DNA from: Dermacentor variabilis
Lineage: Eukaryota; Arthropoda; Arachnida; Ixodida; Ixodidae
Assembly: GCF_050947875.1 (NCBI RefSeq)
Contig: NC_134568.1
Coordinates: 194,630,853 to 194,694,852 of the forward strand
Direction: 5' to 3'
Length of the DNA stretch: 64,000 nucleotides
A program made the position numbers and the translations under genes. Of this stretch, positions 56,371 through 64,000 are shown piece after piece (the first letter of the stretch is position 1; each line of letters begins with the position of its first letter). The notes under the pieces are model-generated. The model worked only from the letters and a program-made list of their open reading frames with translations. It ran no database searches and had not been told where the DNA came from.

Positions 56371-57987
56371 ACGGACGATGCTAAAGACGCAGACGCAGAA
56401 AGGTGCACAAATAAACGAGACGCGTCAGTTGTGCGCCCTTTCTATGTCTGCACCTTTAGCTGTCCATTTGTAAGACGTGTAACCGACAAGTATATATTTC
56501 CACGTTAGTCGACATGAACACTGCTGTAAAATACAAAATAAGGAATTTGTTCAGTTGTCATGGTGATATCACGTTAGCCTAACCAAATATCACGCTGGAT
56601 CTGAGCTGGCCGGCACGTGTTTTGCTACAGACAGACGCCGGGGGTGATTATGCGCAGAAAGGCGCAAATATGCGCGAAGTTCATGAAGTGAACATTACTA
56701 GAATTGTTGGCCCTATTTACGATATGACGTGAATTTTTCCTTTGAATTTTTTGGAGCAGTCCTCTAACTTTCTTTTATATACTGGCAGTTATTATGAACA
56801 GCTGCTACAATATTTATAGCCCACGCAATTTACTTTTAGAGTGTTACGTCGAACTCTCTTTTTCTCATTAATTTTGTCTTATTTTCGTCATTGTCAGTAT
56901 AGTATGACAGTAATTTGTTACTCTCATGAAAGCGTCGCCGGGCAGAATATTGTGTTCGCATGTCAGCCATTGAGTGTCTCAATGGTGCACAGTTTGGTTG
57001 AAGCAGCTGATTTCGATACACGTTTGAAGCCCACTGTATACCCTTATGGCACAATACATCCTAATTCAGTGGTTAGAAGGCCGGGCTGTGTCGTTCAAAA
57101 ATTGACTCTGCGGATTATTTTTTGTTTTAGCACAAGTCGGTCGCTATCTCTAGCTGACTGCTAAACACATGACTTTTTCACACGATATATGTGGTCGCTG
57201 TAGTCACGTAAAAAAAAGGAAAGAAAACTGATGGTGCCACATTCGTCCCAAGTTGTTGAGAAAAAAGCTGAAATGGTTCAAGGTGGCGTGCATTTAATTG
57301 GAAGAAAGCTAGACGCTTAATTGCACGTTGCGCTGCAAACTCTGCTTCTGCCAAAATTTTCAGCAAGATTAGTTGTCATCCTTTAATCCACTAATAGTGA
57401 TTTTCGTTGACGTGTACGCACTGAAAGCAGTTGCTTGTCCTGGACGTCATCGGCACTTCGGGGAGCCTAGACTAAAAAGAAAGCACGAAAAATAAAAGAA
57501 TTACCTGCTCGTGCATATTTTTTTGTACTGCTTGCACTTTTATCAGCCCCTGGTGATGTTTCCACGAACTAGAATTGCACGAGATGCGCTGGTGCGATAG
57601 AACGCCGGTTTTTTGAAACACAGTAACTATCCGCTGAGAACAGCACACAGACATAGCTTCAGCAAGCGATGCATACTTCATTTGCCTCACATGACTTCGA
57701 GTGACTACAAACATATAGTTTCCTACAATTGCTAGAGGGAACTCTGGCTCTGCGATCGTTCAGCCACCATGGGAATGGTGGGTATACTACATGGATTTCT
57801 CTGTTCTTCGTGCTTGGGGCTTCAGACGTTCTTGTGGCTTCGTTTATTACGCTTTGTTTGGGCCTAAATTGGCCTAAATTTCAAAGCAAGTTATACTTCT
57901 TTTTAATGCAGAAGGTAGTAAGACTGTGGGAGCACGCATCATCGTTGCTAATTGCACTGGTTCAGCTTGTCCGCGCGTCCGTGCGTC
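56371..57987. other. No gene recognised
   Basis: Several frames of 60-107 codons, no motif. Confidence 0.35.
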
Positions 57988-58060
57988 CGTGGCGTGATGG
58001 TTTCAATATCGGGGCTCTGTGCTAGAGCTTCTGGGTTCTAATCCTGCCGTCGGACAATTT
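57988..58060 (+). repeat. tRNA-like repeat head
   Basis: CCGTGGCGTGATGGTTTCAA ... GGTTCTAATCC (B box, 58034-58044) ... TGCCGTCGG resembles a tRNA with a damaged D arm, followed by A/T-rich sequence. It is likely a SINE head or tRNA pseudogene. Confidence 0.5.
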
Positions 58061-59029
58061 AAAAATGTTCGTTCAATTTTTTATAACGAAGTATTCTCCT
58101 AAAATAATCGCTGTGAAAAGTCGTGAAGCAATTTAAAGCCAGAAGGACAAAGCTTAGGGAAATTCAAGTACTACCCATCATGCCCACGCCGGCTAAACTG
58201 CCCTGCTTTCAGCTCCCAGAGACACTAGTACCAGAGTTCCCTCAAGTACATGTATGACAATCTGACTACAAACGACTTCAAATGTCTGGTATTTATATAA
58301 CAGCGCGTCATGAAATGACATGGAAGTTTACATGGTCGTTGCATCTATAGTGCAGCATACACGTAAACCTGCTTTTAAGGTGACGTGTTCGCTTGGACAC
58401 TTCGAAAGATTGGGCGACGACAGATTAGGTTCCGTGATAAGGTAAACGCGTTAGTTCCATGACTGCATTCTAGCGCACGGCATAAGTTCATTCACCGTGA
58501 GTCTGCTCATTTCAACAACTGGTCGCACAGTGTCGCTGTTCCTATCGTGGCGGGTACCTCGAATTTTTTGATGCCGCGGCTGAACGTGTGCTATTAGAGC
58601 GTGCAACCCTGTTGATATGTCAGGAATACGTGGGCGCCAAATGAACTAGAATTTTTTTTCCAGCGTGAAAGTTATACAGACATTGCTGTCTTCGAGAACG
58701 TGAAGGCTAAGTTCATTCTTTTAAACTGTTTAATGGTCTAGTACGCTTGCGCGCGTGTGTTCCTAAATATTCATGACTTCGCAGACAGCCTCTTTTCGCG
58801 GTAACTGATGAGCTTCAAAACCCATCTCTAAAAATAAAAAAAAAGGGGGGGGGGAGGGCAGAAGGCTCACCAAGGAAATAAAAAAAAATAAAACGTACAA
58901 GAAGGGGTCGTGCCATGCTACTTTTGCTCCATCTCGTCCTGTCGTTCTTTACCGTTAGTCGCTTGCTTTTAACGAAATGAATATGTAGACAAGGGTATTC
59001 AGCAAAACGAATGTGTACAGACACCCAGG
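58061..59029. other. No gene recognised
   Basis: Contains an A/G run near 58830-58855; otherwise plain. Confidence 0.35.
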
Positions 59030-59620
59030 CACTCACGGACGAGACGTGCTTCTCTCGCCTGCCTTTCACTCTCGTCGCCGCCCGCAGTGGCGCGAGAGGG
59101 CGGCTCGCTGTGCGCGCGAAGCATGCATGCAACGGAGCGCCGACAGCGCTGTTCGTTGAAGTCTACACGACAGCGAACTCGCGGCGCGCTCCCAGGCAGG
59201 AGCGCGAGCGCGCGTGTTGAACAAAGTTTCCGCATTAACGTAATGGTGATGAAGGCTCGCGTGCCCCGACTGGCGAGAGCGCTGCGCCGGCCTTTTCGCT
59301 GCAGGTGGGAAGTGACCAGGTGGCGGCGGCTGCTGTCACGGCCGCCTCCGCTCGGTGTGGACATGGAAATTCTCTCCACTGGCCGCGACGCGCGATCAGC
59401 GCTCGCGATTCGCTTCGCCACCTCGTCTGTCACCTCTGCCATAGCCCAGAAATATGCCGCTGACATATTCGAGCGGATAAACAAATGTTCGCGCCCAGGC
59501 TTCATGCGCGTGATGCCATCGTGGGCGAGAGAAAGGAACGCACCCGCAGAAAGAAGAGAACAGCAACAAGATGACGGGGCGTCACGCAAGTTCAACTAGG
59601 CTCCAGGAGACCGACGGAGA
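59030..59620. promoter_or_regulatory. CpG-rich block with long frames on both strands, possible first exon or promoter
   Basis: The block is markedly richer in CpG than its surroundings. Plus has 170 codons (59087-59599) and minus has 198 codons (58999-59595); neither has a known domain. On plus an ATG at 59243 and a CTGCAG|GTGGGA donor-like site at about 59305 could mark a short exon. In a repeat-filled window a CpG-dense, repeat-free block is a reasonable place for a host promoter, but only transcripts can tell. Confidence 0.25.
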
Positions 59621-60209
59621 CGAGGTGGCACACTCGCGTGAGCCTTAAGTGATTTGTCAACCCGCCCGTATCATGCTCGTCATCACATGAGTTCGTCGTT
59701 GTTGGCACCGGTTGGCGCTGCTTGTGGTGTGAATATTCTTGGTGTTGCTAGGAATCACCTAGCAGGCCGAGCGCAGGCTTTCTCTTTCTCTTGCTGTTAG
59801 TAGTTTCTTTTTTCGTTTGTGCCCATTTCGAACTTAAAACACGATAAGCAGCTTACATGCCTGGACCATGCGGATCGCGTGTTTCTTCGGACGCAGCGTG
59901 GCGTGGCGTAGCATTGCATTCGAAACGATTGACTATAATTAACGATGTTGTAAAAGAAATATGGTCAGAACTAGCAGCGTGCCATCATTGACGCATAAAT
60001 ACTTGACCTCCTTGGGACGGCATGAAGAAAAGAATCCTCTTAGTGCTTCATTACTCGGAGGGAGGACGCTCAATACAGACGCCCTCCCAGTATTGCGGAA
60101 ACGCATCGTAGTCACAAGTAAATAATTAATCTTTCTTACTGTTGTGTTTGCTACACCATTATCTTGACCGTTTGCCTCACTGCCAGATAAACGCAAGCCC
60201 ATTATTATG
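59621..60209. other. No gene recognised
   Basis: Nothing identified. Confidence 0.35.
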
Positions 60210-60660
60210 GATCATGATTAGCAGTAGCAGCAGCCTATTTTTATGTCCACTGCAGCACGAACGCCTCTCCAAGCTACCTCCAACTACCGTTGTCTTGCGC
60301 TAGCTGATTCCAACATGCGCCTGCAAATTTCTTTTCGGCCCACCTAATTTTTTACCATTCTCGATTGTGCTTCCCTCCCCTTGGCACCATTCTGTAAATC
60401 TGATGGTACACCAGTTATCTGCCCTGCGCATTACATGGCCCGCCCCGCACTATTTTTTTCTCTTAATGTCGACTAGGATATCGGCTTCCCCTATTTGTTT
60501 TCTGATCCAGACTTCTCTCTTCTTGTCTCTGAAGGTTATGCCTAACATTTTTTGTTCCATCGCTCTTCGTGCGGTTCTGAACTTGTTTTCGCGCTTCTTT
60601 GTTAACCTACAAGTTCCTACCACATATGTTAGCACCGACAGGATGTAATGATTTTACCAC
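60210..60660 (-). pseudogene. RTE-like LINE C-terminus, second copy
   Basis: Minus: RTARRAMEQKMLGITFRDKK, VWIRKQIGEADILVDIK, then frameshifted remnants matching 54456-54800. The 3' end near 60215-60235 has a weak GTAGCAGCAGC tail. More decayed than the 54-kb copy. Confidence 0.75.
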
Positions 60661-62109
60661 AGAACAGCTATAATACATAGAGAAGGCAAACTGTGCCTTC
60701 CACAGTGCAACGGAAATAAGAGTAGCGGTGGCGTCGTGAACTAAAGTGTACGACTGAGCGATGGCGCTGTCAAAATCAAAACTAATATAATCGTCATTAC
60801 GTGAGCAATATGGCCGCTGTGGTAGCGGCTGGTGGGACTGGTCGCGCTGCCCTTTCGCTGGCTTTGGGCGTTTTGTTGCCGCTGTTGGGGCGGCGATATT
60901 CGTTTGTATGGTTTCTCTAACATGACTACAGATATCGCTATTATGTCGCTCGGTGAGCGACAAGCCTCAACTGGCAAAAAAAAATAAAAATACTTCAAAT
61001 AAGTAAGCTTGCATTCGGTATTGTCCATGGCGAATGGAGCGGCGTATGTTCAAAATGTTTGTACAGGTCAGGTGGACGTAATGCTGTCATTCACTGAGTT
61101 TGCAACATGCAGAAACGCAGATAGCCATCCACTTAATGGAAGTGAAAGCTGAAATCGAGCGAAATTTTCCCCATCGTGTTCGACGTTATGTTTGAAGTAG
61201 CGAGAACCAAGCTTCAGACAACGATATTTACGCTGGTATTGTGACTCGGGGTCGAAAAGGAGAGACGGACTCTTGGAAAAGACGAAGAGCAGACGAAAAA
61301 CTTTATAAAATATGCACATATAGTAGGTAATAGCATACAAGTAGCAGGGCAAGAGTGCTTTATCTACGTTTATTACTGACAGGGTACCCTGATCTTGAGA
61401 AGGAAATTTACAGAAGAAAATAATAAGCCATTCCGCTCTGTGAAGGTGGTTGACCAGCGAAGCTGTTTAGCACACGACACTGAGGTGGCACATAATTTTG
61501 AACAAAGGTACAAACTCATTTATTGTCTTGATGGGTGGTCATGGTTTCACTCTAAACTGCAACCACATTCTTTGATAATTTCAAATCAATGCACGTACGC
61601 CGCTGGGTAGTCGGTTGGGCTGGATCGGTGTGGCATCGCAAGGGATATGTCTGCAACAGGGAACGTGTAAACCGCTCTCTTTTCGGTACCGACGCATCGA
61701 CATTGAAATCACCGACAACGCAGCTAATTCACGCAAAATGAGTAGCCATGAACCTTACGGGACTATGAGTCGTTGCATTTTTTGCTTGCTCACGGGGGTA
61801 TGAGCCATTGATGATGACAGTGTTGACATGCTGTTGTGCCTGTTGTATGCGTGATTAGAAAGAATTTAAGCACTGTTCGCTTCACTTTGCTGAGTGTTTG
61901 TAGCCTCTGCCTTACGGGGCTATGAATGACTTGCTTACGGGAGTATGAATGCTTAGCGCAGTATGAGCCATCGATGATGACAGGTTTTGTTCACGGAGAA
62001 CAAAAATGTACGGAACCCGAGCCACATACAGCTTTGCTGTAAAAAGAGTGTCAATTACTATGGTGAAAGTGTGGGTGAGTGGGCTTCATTGACGCACAAG
62101 CACGCACAA
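60661..62109. other. No gene recognised; short dispersed repeat at 61437-61472
   Basis: CTCTGTGAAGGTGGTTGACC then AGCGAAGCTGT matches 26989-27022. The remainder is plain. Confidence 0.4.
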
Positions 62110-63569
<1,460 letters not shown>

Positions 63570-64000
63570 ACGATCAGTCTTCTGTGAGTAAGGGACCTGG
63601 ATAAACGTATTCCTGCACAGATTCTAGAGGATGACTGGCGATCACGAATTCTTGTTCCCTTGCCAAGCTATTGAACACTACATTTGTCTTTTGCATATTA
63701 ATCTTCACCCCTATTCTTAGACTTTCTCGGTTAAGGTTCTCAATAATTTGTTGTAATTGATCTCCAATGTTGCTGAACAAGACCGTGTCATCTGCAAACA
63801 AAGGTTGTTCTCATATTCGCCATTGATTCTCACTCCCAAACCTTCAAGGTCTAATAGTCTCAATTATTCTACTCAGCATGCACTGAATAGCATTGGAGAG
63901 ATACGGTCTCCTTCCCTGACCCCGTTCTTGGTAGATATTTTTCTACTTTTCCTGTGGAGAAACAAGGTAACTGCGGGATCTTTGTAGATATTTCCCAAGA
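63570..64000 (-). pseudogene. RTE-like LINE reverse transcriptase fragment, 5' part outside the window
   Basis: Minus: LGNIYKDPAVTL, KISTKNGVREGDRISPMLFS, GVRINGEYENN, the frame-shifted catalytic site FADDTVLFSN (63771-63801), then LQQIIENLNRESLRIGVKIN and QEYVYPGPLLTED. These are RT motifs B, C and beyond in RTE-type LINEs. A frameshift lies just before FADD and stops lie between. It continues past base 64000 toward its 5' end. Confidence 0.85.

Overview
The window is a eukaryotic nuclear sequence, most likely from a hard tick (Ixodida, Rhipicephalus-like). I base this on two tRNA-derived SINE copies of the kind I know from ticks (about 33709 and 26595), LINE 3' tails typical of ticks, long microsatellites, and the absence of any bacterial, organellar or viral gene layout. 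The species call rests on recognised repeats, not on a database search. I find no host protein-coding gene that I would defend with high confidence. The best candidates are a THAP zinc-finger exon (27399-27610) and CpG-rich stretches around 12 kb and 59.0-59.6 kb. The window is a repeat graveyard.

0-14 kb: a LINE reverse transcriptase relic (1-500, minus); a 2.6-kb element with 19-bp inverted ends carrying a THAP domain (3666-6308); a LINE RNase H fragment (7040-7885); a LINE 3' end (8690-9335); a TA/GA microsatellite; one copy of an interspersed repeat built around a degenerate CCTTAATCCA unit (10722-11230); and a LINE C-terminus with 3' UTR (12580-13510).

14-21 kb: one nearly complete Ty3/gypsy-class LTR retrotransposon (14452-21219, minus). 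Its two 714-bp LTRs differ at about 7 positions, with a candidate CCCG target duplication. Its order is Gag, protease, integrase, reverse transcriptase, RNase H. The integrase lies before the reverse transcriptase, as in Gmr1-like elements, and the Gag has a SCAN-like capsid region. This is the most notable object here. It carries one frame break and one in-frame stop.

21-34 kb: tRNA-containing repeats, microsatellites, a SINE, the THAP exon, a 77-bp satellite array with a two-unit higher order (28565-29752) and a likely founder monomer at 27.05 kb, a LINE 3' end with a small 5' inversion (30.1-30.5 kb), a long CTAT microsatellite and a 1.45-kb degenerate TCGTCAT minisatellite.

34-51 kb: an 874-bp fold-back element flanked by TA, a Helentron-type helicase plus endonuclease fragment (37.25-38.22 kb), a perfect 48-bp palindrome, a second copy of the CCTTAATCCA repeat, a gypsy integrase scrap, a second 5'-inverted LINE (45.0-47.0 kb), a 3.17-kb mariner-type element with inverted ends of roughly 300-370 bp and a broken transposase (47403-50568), and a LINE tail.

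51-64 kb: hairpins at 52.8 and 53.4 kb, three fragments of an RTE-like LINE (54.4, 60.2 and 63.6 kb), a Jockey/CR1-like reverse transcriptase relic (55.0-56.37 kb), a tRNA-like repeat and a long CA microsatellite. Nothing here forms an operon or pathway. The genes relate to each other only as modules of transposable elements.
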